This document shows, piece by piece, positions 47,709 to 56,572 of a DNA stretch of 64,000 bases. Source of the stretch: JAKFDI01 sp044508835. Lineage in GTDB: Bacteria; Pseudomonadota; Gammaproteobacteria; Burkholderiales; Burkholderiaceae_C. Numbering within the stretch: position 1 is the first letter of the stretch; each line of letters begins with the position of its first letter. Under the pieces are notes generated by a model. It was not told the DNA's origin and searched no databases. It saw nothing but the letters and a program-made list of their open reading frames with translations. The stretch is taken from the NCBI GenBank assembly GCA_044508835.1, contig JBIQHD010000001.1, positions 124,001 through 188,000 on the forward strand. Direction: 5' to 3'. The position numbers and the translations under genes are program-made.

Positions 47709-48641
47709 TCAGCCGATCCTGCCGAGCAAAAGGTACTCCATAAGTGCCTTTTGCACGTGCATTCTGTTTTCAGCCTCGTCCCACACCACCGACTGCGGCC
47801 CGTCGATGACGGCCGCCTCGACCTCCTCGCCGCGGTGCGCCGGCAGGCAGTGCATGAACAGCGCACGCGGGTCGGCTGCCTTCATCATGTCGGTGTCCAC
47901 GCACCAGTCGGCGAAGGCGAGCTGGCGGGCCTCGTTCTCGGCCTCGTAGCCCATGCTGGTCCACACGTCGGTGGTGACCAGGTGCGCGCCGCGGCAGGCG
48001 TCCATCGGGTCCTTGAAGAGCTTCAGGCAGGCCGGGTTGCGCACGCCGGCCAGCGCCGGGTCGAGCTCGTAGCCGGTGGGCGTGCTCACGTGCAGCGTGA
48101 AGCCGAGGATGTCGGCCGCCTGCGCCCAGGTGTTGGCCATGTTGTTGCCGTCGCCGACCCAGGCCACGGTCTTCCCGGCGATGCTGCCGCGGTGCTCGAT
48201 GTAGGTGAACACGTCGGCCAGGATCTGGCATGGGTGGTATTCGTTGGTCAGCCCGTTGATCACCGGCACGCGCGAATTGGCGGCGAAGGTCTCGATCTTG
48301 GTCTGCTCGTAGGTGCGGATCATCACCAGGTCGACCATGCGGCTGATGACCCGCGCGCTGTCGTCGATCGGCTCGGCGCGCCCGAGCTGGCTGTCGCCGG
48401 TGGTGAGGTTCACCACCGAGCCGCCCATCTGGTACATGCCCGCCTCGAAGCTCACGCGGGTGCGGGTGCTGGCCTTCTCGAAGATCATCGCCAGCGTGCG
48501 GTCGACCAGCGGCGTGTACTTCTCGTAGTTCTTGAAGCGCTTCTTGATCGTCGCGGCGCGCTCGAACAGGTAGGCGTATTCCTCGGTGCGGAGGTCCTTG
48601 AACTGCAGGTAGTGCTTGATGAGGCTCATACCGGGTTTCAT
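47709..48641 (-). CDS. argF: ornithine carbamoyltransferase
   Basis: 310 residues: ornithine + carbamoyl phosphate to citrulline. Carbamoyl-phosphate loop STRTR (58-62), HPCQ, and ornithine-site FMHCLPA are intact. The last 20 codons (47709-47768) use AGA, CAA, GCA, CTT and TTG, foreign to this gene and genome, while a GC-rich synonymous copy of the same end lies downstream at 47548-47607. The protein is unaffected. Start at 48641 or 48629. Follows argD by four bases. Confidence 0.96.
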   Translation of the reverse strand: MKPGMSLIKHYLQFKDLRTEEYAYLFERAATIKKRFKNYEKYTPLVDRTLAMIFEKASTRTRVSFEAGMYQMGGSVVNLTTGDSQLGRAEPIDDSARVISRMVDLVMIRTYEQTKIETFAANSRVPVINGLTNEYHPCQILADVFTYIEHRGSIAGKTVAWVGDGNNMANTWAQAADILGFTLHVSTPTGYELDPALAGVRNPACLKLFKDPMDACRGAHLVTTDVWTSMGYEAENEARQLAFADWCVDTDMMKAADPRALFMHCLPAHRGEEVEAAVIDGPQSVVWDEAENRMHVQKALMEYLLLGRIG

Positions 48642-48645
48642 GACG

Positions 48646-49866
48646 TCACGTCGGACTCTTCAGGAAGTCCTTGATCAGGGGGCACAGGATGGCGACGATC
48701 TGCGCCGCCTCCCCGGCCGTGAGGATCAGCGGCGGCACGAGGCGCACGACGCGGTCGGCCGTCACGCTGAGCATGAGGCCCGCGGCGGCTGCGCGGCCAA
48801 GCAGCTCGCCGCAGGGGCGGTCGAGCTCGATGCCGAGCATCAGGCCCTGGCCGCGGATCTCGACCACGCCATGCACGCCGGCGAGCCCGCGCGCGAGGCC
48901 CTCGCGCAGCGCCGCGCCGACCTGCTGCGCGTTGGCGAGCAGGCCGTCCTCTTCCATGATGCGCAGCGTCTCGATGCCCGCGCGCATGGCGAGCGGGTTG
49001 CCGCCGAAGGTGGTGCCGTGGTTGCCGGGCTGCAGCACGTCGGCGGCCCTGGGGCCGCACACCACCGCGCCGATCGGCACGCCCGAGCCCAGGCCCTTGG
49101 CGAGCGGCATCACGTCCGGCTTGATGCCGGCCCACTGGTGCGCGAACCACTTGCCGGTGCGGCCGATGCCGCACTGCACCTCGTCGAGCATCAGCAGCCA
49201 GCCGCGCTCGTCGCAGATGCGGCGCACCTGCTGCAGGTACTCGACGCTGGTGGGGTTGATGCCGCCTTCGCCCTGGATGACCTCCAGGAACACCGCCGTC
49301 ACGTTCGGGCGGCTGCGCGCCACCTCCTCGATCGCCTCGACGTCGTTCAGCGGCACGCGCACGAAGCCCTCGACCAGCGGCCCGAAGCCGGCCTGGATCT
49401 TCGGGTTGCCGGTGGCCGACAGGGTGGCGAGCGAGCGGCCGTGGAAGGCCTTCTCGTAGACCACGATCTCGGGCCGGTCGATGCCCTTGTCGTGGCCGAA
49501 CTTGCGCGCGATCTTGATCGCCGCCTCGTTGGCCTCGAGCCCGCTGTTGCAGAAGAAGACCTTCGACAGGCCGGAGATCTCGCACAGCTTCGCGGCCAGC
49601 TGCTCCTGCAGCGGCGCGGCGTAGTAGTTGCAGGTGTGGATGATGGTGGCGACCTGCTGCTGCAGCGCCGGCACCAGCTTCGGATGGCCGTGGCCGAGCG
49701 TGTTGACGGCGATGCCGCCGAGGCCGTCGAGGTACTTCTTCCCTTCGCTGTCCCACAGCCAGACGCCTTCCCCGCGCACGATCGCCATCGGCAGGCGGCC
49801 GTAGGTCGTCATCACGTGCGGTTCGGGATTCGCAGGCGGGTTCGCTGGCTGGGCGAGGGCGTTCAT
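48646..49866 (-). CDS. argD: acetylornithine aminotransferase (class III)
   Basis: 406-residue PLP enzyme of arginine synthesis (also succinyldiaminopimelate). Motifs: GIAVNTLGHGHPKLV, FFCNSGLEANEAAIK, LMLDEVQCGIGRTGKWFA and the PLP Lys in MPLAKGLGSGVPIGA, then GTTFGGNPLA. GGAG lies before ATG 49866. Cotranscribed with argF. Confidence 0.94.
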   Translation of the reverse strand: MNALAQPANPPANPEPHVMTTYGRLPMAIVRGEGVWLWDSEGKKYLDGLGGIAVNTLGHGHPKLVPALQQQVATIIHTCNYYAAPLQEQLAAKLCEISGLSKVFFCNSGLEANEAAIKIARKFGHDKGIDRPEIVVYEKAFHGRSLATLSATGNPKIQAGFGPLVEGFVRVPLNDVEAIEEVARSRPNVTAVFLEVIQGEGGINPTSVEYLQQVRRICDERGWLLMLDEVQCGIGRTGKWFAHQWAGIKPDVMPLAKGLGSGVPIGAVVCGPRAADVLQPGNHGTTFGGNPLAMRAGIETLRIMEEDGLLANAQQVGAALREGLARGLAGVHGVVEIRGQGLMLGIELDRPCGELLGRAAAAGLMLSVTADRVVRLVPPLILTAGEAAQIVAILCPLIKDFLKSPT

Positions 49867-50055
49867 GGAGGCTCCGTGGGGGTGCGAGAAAATCGCGCCG
49901 GTTGTGATGGGGGTCACGTGGGGAGCCGCTGATTCTACGGGTGGCCCGCGAAGAGCCGCCCATGTGTGCTGCACTGCAGCACATCGGCCGGAGTCGGCGG
50001 CACAATGGCGCCCCGCCCGCCGACGCCGCCCGGCCGCATCACCCATCCCCGACCC

Positions 50056-50376
50056 ATGACCGCAACGAAGCCGCGCGAAGTTTTCATCCACGGCGTGACC
50101 CGTGACGGCCGCACGTTCCGCCCGAGCGACTGGGCCGAGCGGCTGGCCGGCGCGATGTCGAGCTTTCGCCCGGGCGGCGTGCAGGGCGGCATCACCGCCC
50201 GCATCGGCTATTCGCCGCTGTGCGTGCCGCGCGTGCTGCGGGGGGTGAAATGCGTGCTGGTGAGCGAGCGGCTGCGCGACGTCGAACCCATGGCCTGGGA
50301 CTTCGTCATGAACTTCGCCCGCGACAACGACCTGCAGGTCACCGACGCCGCCGACGAGGCCCCGCCGGCGGGCTGA
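50056..50376 (+). CDS. DUF3579 protein
   Basis: 106-residue conserved protein of unknown function found beside argD/argF and rpsT in betaproteobacteria. Diagnostic stretches: VFIHGVTRDGRTFRPSDWAERL, GVKCVLVSERLRDVEPMAWD and FVMNFARDN. ATG 50056 is chosen over upstream ATG codons because similarity begins there. Divergent from argD, convergent with rpsT. Confidence 0.88.
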   Translation: MTATKPREVFIHGVTRDGRTFRPSDWAERLAGAMSSFRPGGVQGGITARIGYSPLCVPRVLRGVKCVLVSERLRDVEPMAWDFVMNFARDNDLQVTDAADEAPPAG

Positions 50377-50395
50377 GGGATTGCGGCGCGCCAAT

Positions 50396-50422
50396 GCAAA
50401 AGGGCTCGCGATGCGAGCCCTT
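50396..50422 (-). terminator. rpsT terminator
   Basis: On the minus strand AAGGGCTCGC-ATC-GCGAGCCCTTTTG: 8-bp GC stem, 3-base loop, run of T. It lies 26 bases after the rpsT stop and also 22 bases after the convergent DUF3579 gene. Confidence 0.92.
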
Positions 50423-50447
50423 CGACCTCAACCCGGGAAGCTGCGTG

Positions 50448-50756
50448 TCAGGCGGACGCGGACGCGCCGAGCGCCTTGACCTTGGCCGACAGGCGGCTCT
50501 TGTGGCGGGCGGCCTTGTTCTTGTGGAAGATGCCCTTGTCGGCGACCGAGTCGATCACCGATTCGGCGGTCTTGAAGAGTTCGGTGGCGCGGGCCTTGTC
50601 GCCGGCGGCAACCGCTTTCTGCACGTTCTTGATCACGGTGCGGAACTTCGAGCGCAGCGCGGTGTTGGCGGCGTTGAGCTTCACGTCCTGGCGGACGCGC
50701 TTCAGGCCCGACGCGATGCGGACCGTCTTCTTCTTGGCTTTGGCGGAGGTGGCCAT
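50448..50756 (-). CDS. rpsT: 30S ribosomal protein S20
   Basis: 102 residues, Lys/Arg/Ala-rich helical protein that binds 16S rRNA (KAKKKTVRIASGLKRVRQDVK, FRTVIKNVQKAV, KGIFHKNKAARHKSRL). Slightly longer than the usual 87-90, from an Ala-rich tail (KALGASASA). Own promoter and terminator. Confidence 0.97.
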   Translation of the reverse strand: MATSAKAKKKTVRIASGLKRVRQDVKLNAANTALRSKFRTVIKNVQKAVAAGDKARATELFKTAESVIDSVADKGIFHKNKAARHKSRLSAKVKALGASASA

Positions 50757-50820
50757 GTGTGTCTTGTCCTCGTCGTGTCCGGGTGTGCGGACACTTGACC
50801 GGGTTGGGGCAAAGACGAAG

Positions 50821-50850
50821 AGTATAGCAGCCGGCCCGTTCCACCCGCAA
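50821..50850 (-). promoter_or_regulatory. rpsT sigma70 promoter
   Basis: Minus strand TTGCGG (50850-50845), 18-base spacer, TATACT (50826-50821), 65 bases before rpsT. Confidence 0.75.
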
Positions 50851-50881
50851 TTCAGGCCTGCGCGCAGGTGCGGGCGCTTCC

Positions 50882-50887
50882 TATAAT
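50882..50887 (+). promoter_or_regulatory. murJ -10 box
   Basis: Consensus TATAAT 115 bases upstream of murJ; no clear -35 at the expected place. Confidence 0.55.
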
Positions 50888-51001
50888 CGCGCGCTCTCGT
50901 CGGGCCCCGGCCGCCCCCGGCCGCTGCTGCCCACCCCTTGCTTGCGCCCCGGCGGCGCATGACCGCTCCGGTCCGGCCCGTCCTCGCCGGCCTTGCCGAC
51001 G

Positions 51002-52558
51002 ATGAACCTGCTGCGGGCTGCCTCCACCGTATCGCTGCTCACGCTCGCCTCGCGCGTGACGGGGCTGGTGCGCGACACGCTGATCGCCGCCGCCTTCGGC
51101 GCCTCCGGCTCGGCGGACGCATTCAACGTCGCCTTCCGCATCCCGAACCTGCTGCGGCGGCTGTTCGCCGAAGGGGCGTTCTCCCAGGCCTTCGTGCCGC
51201 TGCTCGGCGAGACCCGCGCGCGCGGCGGCGACGAGGTCACCCGCCGGCTGATCGACGCGGTGGCCACGGTGCTGTTCTGGGCGCTCGTGCTCACCTCGGC
51301 CGTGGGCATCCTCGCCGCGCCGGCGGTCGTGTGGCTGATGGCCTCGGCGCTGCAGCAGTTCGACGACGCCGTGTTCATGACGCGGGTGATGTTTCCCTAC
51401 ATCGGCTTCATGTCGCTGGTGGCGATGGCCGCCGGCGTGCTCAACACCTGGAAGCGCTTCGCCGTGCCGGCCATCACGCCGGTGCTGCTGAACGTGTCGG
51501 TGATCCTCGCCGCCTGGCTGCTGGTGCCCCGGTTCCGCGCCTGGGGGATCGAGCCGGTGTACGCGCTCGCGGTGGGCGTGATGGCCGGCGGCGTGCTGCA
51601 GCTCGCGGTGCAGGTGCCGGCGCTGGCGCGCATCGGCTGCCTGCCGCGCATCGGCCTGCGGCCGGCACGCGTGGGCGCCGCCTGGCGCCACCCGGGCGTG
51701 CGGCGCATCCTGGCGCTGATGCTGCCGGCCATGATCGGCGTGTCGGTGGCGCAGCTGTCGATGATCATCAACACGCAGATCGCCTCGCACGTGGCGGTGG
51801 GCGCGGTGTCGTGGCTGTTCTACGCCGACCGGCTGATGGAGTTCCCGACCGGGCTGCTGGGCGTGGCGCTGGGCGTGGTGTTGATCCCGCAGCTCGCCGG
51901 CGCCCACGGCCGGGGCGACGTGGCGTCGTACGCCGCGCTGCTCGACTGGGGGCTGCGGCTGTCGCTGCTGCTGGCGCTGCCTTGCGCGGCGGCGCTGATC
52001 GTCTTCGCCGAGCCGATGATCGCCACGCTCTTCCACCGCGGCGCCTTCGCGGCGCGCGACGTGCAGCAGACCGTCGTGGCGCTGATGGGCTACGGCGTCG
52101 GGCTGCTCGGGCTGATCGGAGTGAAGGTGCTGGCGCCCGGCTTCTACGCCAAGCAGGACATCCGCACGCCGGTGAAGATCGCCGTGACGGTGCTGGTGCT
52201 CACGCAGCTCATGAACGCCGTGCTGGTGCCGCTGATCGGCCATGCCGGCCTGGCGCTGTCGATCGGCCTGGGCGCGTGGATCAATGCCGGGCTCCTGTTC
52301 TTCGGCCTGCGCCGGCGCGGCACCTACGTGCCGGCGCCGGGGTGGCCCGGCTTCCTGCTGCGCGTGGCGGCGGCGACGGCCCTGCTGGCCGCGGCGCTCG
52401 GCGGGGCGGCGCACGCCGTCGACTGGATCGCCCTCGGCGCCGTCGAATGGCGCCGCGCCGGGCTGCTGGCCGCCTGCCTGGCCGGGGCCGCGGTGCTGTA
52501 TTTCGGCGCGCTGCTGGCGAGCGGCCTGAACCTGCGCCAGTTCGCGCGCCGCGGCTGA
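51002..52558 (+). CDS. murJ: MurJ, lipid II flippase
   Basis: 518-residue MOP-family inner-membrane protein with 14 predicted helices, moving lipid II outward for peptidoglycan synthesis. Key segments: NLLRAASTVSLLTLASRVTG, RDTLIAAAFG, NVAFRIPNLLRRLFAEGAF, and the later ADRLMEFPTGLLGVALGVVLIP. ATG 51002; murJ next to rpsT is the usual order in proteobacteria. Confidence 0.96.
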   Translation: MNLLRAASTVSLLTLASRVTGLVRDTLIAAAFGASGSADAFNVAFRIPNLLRRLFAEGAFSQAFVPLLGETRARGGDEVTRRLIDAVATVLFWALVLTSAVGILAAPAVVWLMASALQQFDDAVFMTRVMFPYIGFMSLVAMAAGVLNTWKRFAVPAITPVLLNVSVILAAWLLVPRFRAWGIEPVYALAVGVMAGGVLQLAVQVPALARIGCLPRIGLRPARVGAAWRHPGVRRILALMLPAMIGVSVAQLSMIINTQIASHVAVGAVSWLFYADRLMEFPTGLLGVALGVVLIPQLAGAHGRGDVASYAALLDWGLRLSLLLALPCAAALIVFAEPMIATLFHRGAFAARDVQQTVVALMGYGVGLLGLIGVKVLAPGFYAKQDIRTPVKIAVTVLVLTQLMNAVLVPLIGHAGLALSIGLGAWINAGLLFFGLRRRGTYVPAPGWPGFLLRVAAATALLAAALGGAAHAVDWIALGAVEWRRAGLLAACLAGAAVLYFGALLASGLNLRQFARRG

Positions 52559-52603
52559 TCCCCGCCGGCTTCCCCCGGCGGCCACAGCGCCTAAACTGGC
52601 CCC

Positions 52604-53485
52604 ATGTCCGAGCCGATGCAGTTCCGCGCGCCGACGCCCCTGGAGTATTTCGCGGCGCTCGTCGCCGACGACACCAGCCTCTCGCTGGTCGAGGCCGCAG
52701 CGGCCATCGCGCAGGTGGAGTTCCCCGACCTGGACACCCAGGCCGTGCTCGGCGACATCGACGCCCTGGCCGACCGCCTGAAGCGCCGCATCCCTGCCGA
52801 CGCCGTCCCGCTGCAGCGCCTGCGCTGGCTCAACCGCTTCTTCTTCCAGGAAGTCGGCTTCGCCGGCAACGTCAACGACTACTACGACCCCGCCAACAGC
52901 TACCTGCACGTGGTGCTGCGCACGCGCCGCGGCATCCCGATCACCCTGGCGGTGCTGTACGTGGAGCTGGCCACGCACATCGGCCTGCCGGCGCACGGCG
53001 TGTCGTTCCCCGGGCATTTCCTTGTCAAGCTGCGCCTGCAGGGCGGCTCGCAGCAGGGCGAGGTGGTGATCGACCCGTTCACCGGCCAGTCGCTGTCGCG
53101 CGAGGAGCTGGACGAACTGGTCGCGCCCTACAAGCGCAGCCACGGCCTGACGGGCGAGTTTGACGTGCCACTCGGGCTGTTCCTGCAGTCAGCGCCGCCG
53201 CGCGACGTGCTGGCGCGCATGCTGCGCAACCTGAAGGAGATCCACCGGGCCGCCGGCGACTGGCTGCGGCTCGTCGCCGTGCTCGACCGCATGGTGGTGC
53301 TGCTGCCGCAGGCCTGGGAGGAGCGGCGCGACCGCGGCCTGGCGCTGGCCGAGCTGGGGCAGGACGCGCAGGCGCTGGACGACATCGGCGCCTACCTCGC
53401 GCACTGCCCCGACGCGGAAGACGCCCCGGGACTGGCCGAACGCGCCGCCGAGCTGCGCCGGCCCGGCCGGCGCCAGCTGCACTGA
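52604..53485 (+). CDS. SirB1-family transglutaminase-like/TPR protein
   Basis: 293 residues. N-terminal SirB1 transglutaminase-like domain (RLRWLNRFFFQEVGFAGN, YYDPANSYLHVVLRTRRG, IPITLAVLYVELA, HGVSFPGHFLVKL), then a helical tail with a TPR-like repeat. Widespread, often after murJ in this order. Function uncertain, no proven enzyme activity. Confidence 0.88.
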   Translation: MSEPMQFRAPTPLEYFAALVADDTSLSLVEAAAAIAQVEFPDLDTQAVLGDIDALADRLKRRIPADAVPLQRLRWLNRFFFQEVGFAGNVNDYYDPANSYLHVVLRTRRGIPITLAVLYVELATHIGLPAHGVSFPGHFLVKLRLQGGSQQGEVVIDPFTGQSLSREELDELVAPYKRSHGLTGEFDVPLGLFLQSAPPRDVLARMLRNLKEIHRAAGDWLRLVAVLDRMVVLLPQAWEERRDRGLALAELGQDAQALDDIGAYLAHCPDAEDAPGLAERAAELRRPGRRQLH

Positions 53486-53637
53486 GGGCTGGGCCCCCGG
53501 CCGCGGCGCCGGGCCGGCGCCTTAGAATTTCGGGTTTCGCGCCGCGCCGATGCGCGGCCCCGCCGGCTCCGCGCCACCTCCATGACCCGTTCCGAACCGC
53601 AACGCCGCACGCCGCCGCGGCCGTGCCGCCTGGGCGA

Positions 53638-54306
53638 ATGAAGCAGATCCCGCTGGCGATCTCGCCCGACGCGCCGCCCAGCCTCGAGGCCTTCGTGCCG
53701 GGCGGCAATGCCATGGCGCTGCAGCACGTGGGCGCCTTCCATGCCGGCTCGGCGCCGCTGTACCTGTGGGGGCCGGCCGGCAGCGGCAAGACGCACCTGC
53801 TGCAGGCCCTGGCCGAGCGCTTCGCGCGCGAGGGCGGGCAGGTCGGCTGGTTCGGCGCCGGCGACGCCCCGCCGTGGCCGCACGACGACACGCGCGCGCT
53901 GGTCGTGCTCGACGACTGCGAGCGCTTCGACGAGGCGCGGCAGCAGGCCGCCTTCGGCCTCTTCGTCGAGGCGACGGCGCTCGGCATCCCGGTGGCGGCG
54001 GCGGGCCGGCTGCCGCCCGTGGACCTGCCGCTGCGCGACGATCTGCGCACGCGCCTCGGCTGGGGGCACGTGGTGGCGGTGCAGCCGCTGTCGGAGGCCG
54101 AGTCGCGCGCCGCCATGCGCCGCGCGGCCGACCGGCGCGGCCTCTTTCTCTCGGACGAAGTGATGGACTACCTGCTCACGCATTTCGAGCGCGACATGAA
54201 GAGCCTGATGGCCCTGCTCGAGCGGCTCGACACCTTCTCGCTCGCCACCAAGCGGGCCATCACCGTGCCGCTGCTCAAGCGGATGCTGGCGGAGGAAGGC
54301 GCATGA
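53638..54306 (+). CDS. hda: Hda, DnaA regulatory inactivator
   Basis: 222-residue AAA+ protein that, with the sliding clamp, stimulates DnaA-ATP hydrolysis. N-terminal clamp-binding motif QIPLAI (3-8), Walker A GPAGSGKTH (45-53), Walker B LVVLDDCE, and sensor-region RDDLRTRLGWG. ATG 53638; a TAGAAT at 53523-53528 might be its -10. Its stop overlaps the next gene (ATGA). Confidence 0.93.
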   Translation: MKQIPLAISPDAPPSLEAFVPGGNAMALQHVGAFHAGSAPLYLWGPAGSGKTHLLQALAERFAREGGQVGWFGAGDAPPWPHDDTRALVVLDDCERFDEARQQAAFGLFVEATALGIPVAAAGRLPPVDLPLRDDLRTRLGWGHVVAVQPLSEAESRAAMRRAADRRGLFLSDEVMDYLLTHFERDMKSLMALLERLDTFSLATKRAITVPLLKRMLAEEGA

Positions 54307-54980
54307 GCGAAGAAAACCTGTGCCTGTTCGACCTCGACGACACGCTGATCCCGCTCGACTCCGACTACGCCTGGGGCGAGTTCGTGGTGCGCCTGGGCTG
54401 GGTCGATGCCGAGGAATACCGGCGCGGCAACGAGTTCTTCTACGCGCAGTACCGCGAGGCGCGGCTGGACATCGACGCCTACATCGACTTCACCACCGCG
54501 CCGCTGCGCGAGCGCAGCGAGGCCGAGCGGCACGCGGCCCAGCAGCGCTTCATGGCCGAGGTGATCGGCCCGGCGCTGCATCCCGCGGCGCGCTCGCTGG
54601 TGGAGGCGCACCGCGCGCGCGGCGACCGCATCGCGCTGGTGACGGCCACCAACGAGTTCGTCACGGCGCCGATCGCCGCGGCCTTCGGCATCGACACGCT
54701 GATCGCGGTGCGGCTCGAACGCGGGCCCGGCGGTACCATCACCGGCCGCATCGACGGCGTGCCGAGCTACCGCGAGGGCAAGGTCGCCCGTGTCGGGCAG
54801 TGGCTCGCGGACGCCGGCCTCGGCTGGGGCGACTTCGAGCGCATCAGCGTCTACAGCGACTCGATCAACGACCTGCCGCTGCTGGAGCGGGCCACCGAGC
54901 CGGTGGCCACCAACCCCTCCGAGCCGCTCGAGCTGGTCGCCCGCGAACGCGGCTGGCGCATTCTCAGACTCTTCGAATGA
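54303..54980 (+). CDS. HAD-superfamily hydrolase (SerB-like, IB subfamily)
   Basis: 225-residue phosphatase: nucleophile motif FDLDDTL (Asp10/Asp12), motif II LVTATNEF, motif III with Lys (SYREGKV), motif IV YSDSINDLPLL. Similar to phosphoserine-phosphatase-like and histidinol-phosphatase-like HAD proteins found after hda in betaproteobacteria. Substrate not assigned. Coupled on both sides (ATGA overlaps with hda and pcnB). Confidence 0.9.
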   Translation: MSEENLCLFDLDDTLIPLDSDYAWGEFVVRLGWVDAEEYRRGNEFFYAQYREARLDIDAYIDFTTAPLRERSEAERHAAQQRFMAEVIGPALHPAARSLVEAHRARGDRIALVTATNEFVTAPIAAAFGIDTLIAVRLERGPGGTITGRIDGVPSYREGKVARVGQWLADAGLGWGDFERISVYSDSINDLPLLERATEPVATNPSEPLELVARERGWRILRLFE

Positions 54981-56551
54981 TCAAGAAACTCATCGACAGG
55001 CTGCTGGGCAAACCGGCGGGCGCGAAGGCGCGCAAGACGACGCTCGGCAAGCGCGTGGAAGTGCCCAAGGCCGAGCACGGCATCGACCCGGCGCTGGTCG
55101 ACGATCGTGCCGTCAAGGTGGTGAACACGCTGGCCGACGCGGGCTACGAGGCCTACATCGTCGGCGGCGCCGTGCGCGACCTGTTGCTGGGCATGCGCCC
55201 GAAGGACTTCGACGTGGCGACCAACGCCACGCCGGAGCAGGTCAAGGGCCTGTTCCGCCGCGCCTTCATCATCGGGCGGCGCTTTCGCATCGTGCACGTG
55301 GTGCATGGCCGCGGGCGCGACCACGAGGTGATCGAGGTCTCGACCTTCCGCGCCATGGTCGACGCCAGCGCCGCCGAGGCCGTGCCAGGCGACGAGAAGA
55401 CCGCCAAGGGCGATCTCGCCGGCAAGAGCCACGCCGTCGACGCCGAGGGCCGCGTGCTGCGCGACAACGTCTGGGGCCCGCAGGTCGAGGACGCGGCGCG
55501 GCGCGACTTCACCATCAACGCCATGTACTACGACCCGCGGCGCGAGATCGTGGTCGACTACCACGGCGGCATCAAGGACGCGAGGAAGAAGCTGCTGCGC
55601 ATGATCGGCGACCCGGACACGCGCTACCGCGAGGACCCGGTGCGCATCGTCCGCGTGGTGCGCTTCGCGGCCAAGCTCGGCTTCGAGATCGAGCCGAAGA
55701 CGCGCGCGCCGATCCAGGCCATGGCCGCGCTGCTCGAGAACGTGCCGCCCTCGCGCATGTTCGACGAGATGATCAAGCTGCTGCAGACCGGCCACTCGCT
55801 CGCGAGCATCGCCGAGCTGCGCAAGCAGGGGCTGGACCACGGCGTGTTCCCGGTCCTCGACGTGCTGCTGGACGACAGGCATCCCAGCGCCGCGCGCGAC
55901 AAGTTCGTGCAGCTGGCGCTGGCCGACACCGACCGCCGCGTGGGCGAGGGCAAGCCGGTGGCGCCGAGCTTCCTGCTCGCGGCCATCCTGTGGCACGAGG
56001 TGCTGGGCCGCTGGGAGCGGCTGCAGAAGCAGGGCGAGCCGGCCTTCCCCGCGCTGCAGCAGGCCATCGACGCGGTGTTCGACGCGCGCATCGGCGACAT
56101 CTCCGGGCGCGGCAAGCTGGCCGCCGACATGCGCGAGATCTGGATGATGCAGCCGCGCTTCGAGCGCCGCGTGGGCAACGGCCCGTTCACGCTGGTGGAG
56201 CAGCCGCGCTTTCGCGCCGGCTTCGACTTCCTGCGGCTGCGCGCCGAGGTGGGCGAGGTCGACCCCGCGCTCGGGCGCTGGTGGGAGGAGTTCTCGCTCG
56301 CCGACACCGACGAGCGCCGCCGCCTGATGGACGAGGCGCGGGTGCGCGAACCCGGCCGCCGCAAGCCCGCCAAGGCAGCCCCGAAGCGCGCGGCCGCCGA
56401 CGCCGCGGAACCGCCGGCCGACGACGGCGAGGCCGACGTCGTCGCCGCCGCCGACCCGGCGCGCAAGCGCCGCCGGCGCCGCCGCAAGCCCGCGGGCGTC
56501 CGCGGCGAGGGCGAGCCGGCCGCGGCCGTGCCGCCGCTGCCGGAACACTGA
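54977..56551 (+). CDS. pcnB: poly(A) polymerase I
   Basis: 524 residues, class II nucleotidyltransferase that adds 3' A tails to RNA. Motifs: YIVGGAVRDLLLGMRPKDFDVATNATP with the DxD metal pair, RRDFTINAMYYD, RYREDPVRIVRVVRFAAKLGF (RNA-binding). Long Arg/Lys/Ala-rich C-terminal tail (RKRRRRRRKPAG), stronger than usual, likely RNA contact. The PcnB motifs rather than CCA-adding features favour poly(A) polymerase. Confidence 0.93.
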   Translation: MIKKLIDRLLGKPAGAKARKTTLGKRVEVPKAEHGIDPALVDDRAVKVVNTLADAGYEAYIVGGAVRDLLLGMRPKDFDVATNATPEQVKGLFRRAFIIGRRFRIVHVVHGRGRDHEVIEVSTFRAMVDASAAEAVPGDEKTAKGDLAGKSHAVDAEGRVLRDNVWGPQVEDAARRDFTINAMYYDPRREIVVDYHGGIKDARKKLLRMIGDPDTRYREDPVRIVRVVRFAAKLGFEIEPKTRAPIQAMAALLENVPPSRMFDEMIKLLQTGHSLASIAELRKQGLDHGVFPVLDVLLDDRHPSAARDKFVQLALADTDRRVGEGKPVAPSFLLAAILWHEVLGRWERLQKQGEPAFPALQQAIDAVFDARIGDISGRGKLAADMREIWMMQPRFERRVGNGPFTLVEQPRFRAGFDFLRLRAEVGEVDPALGRWWEEFSLADTDERRRLMDEARVREPGRRKPAKAAPKRAAADAAEPPADDGEADVVAAADPARKRRRRRRKPAGVRGEGEPAAAVPPLPEH

Positions 56552-56572
56552 GCCGGCCGCAGGACCCCGCAC

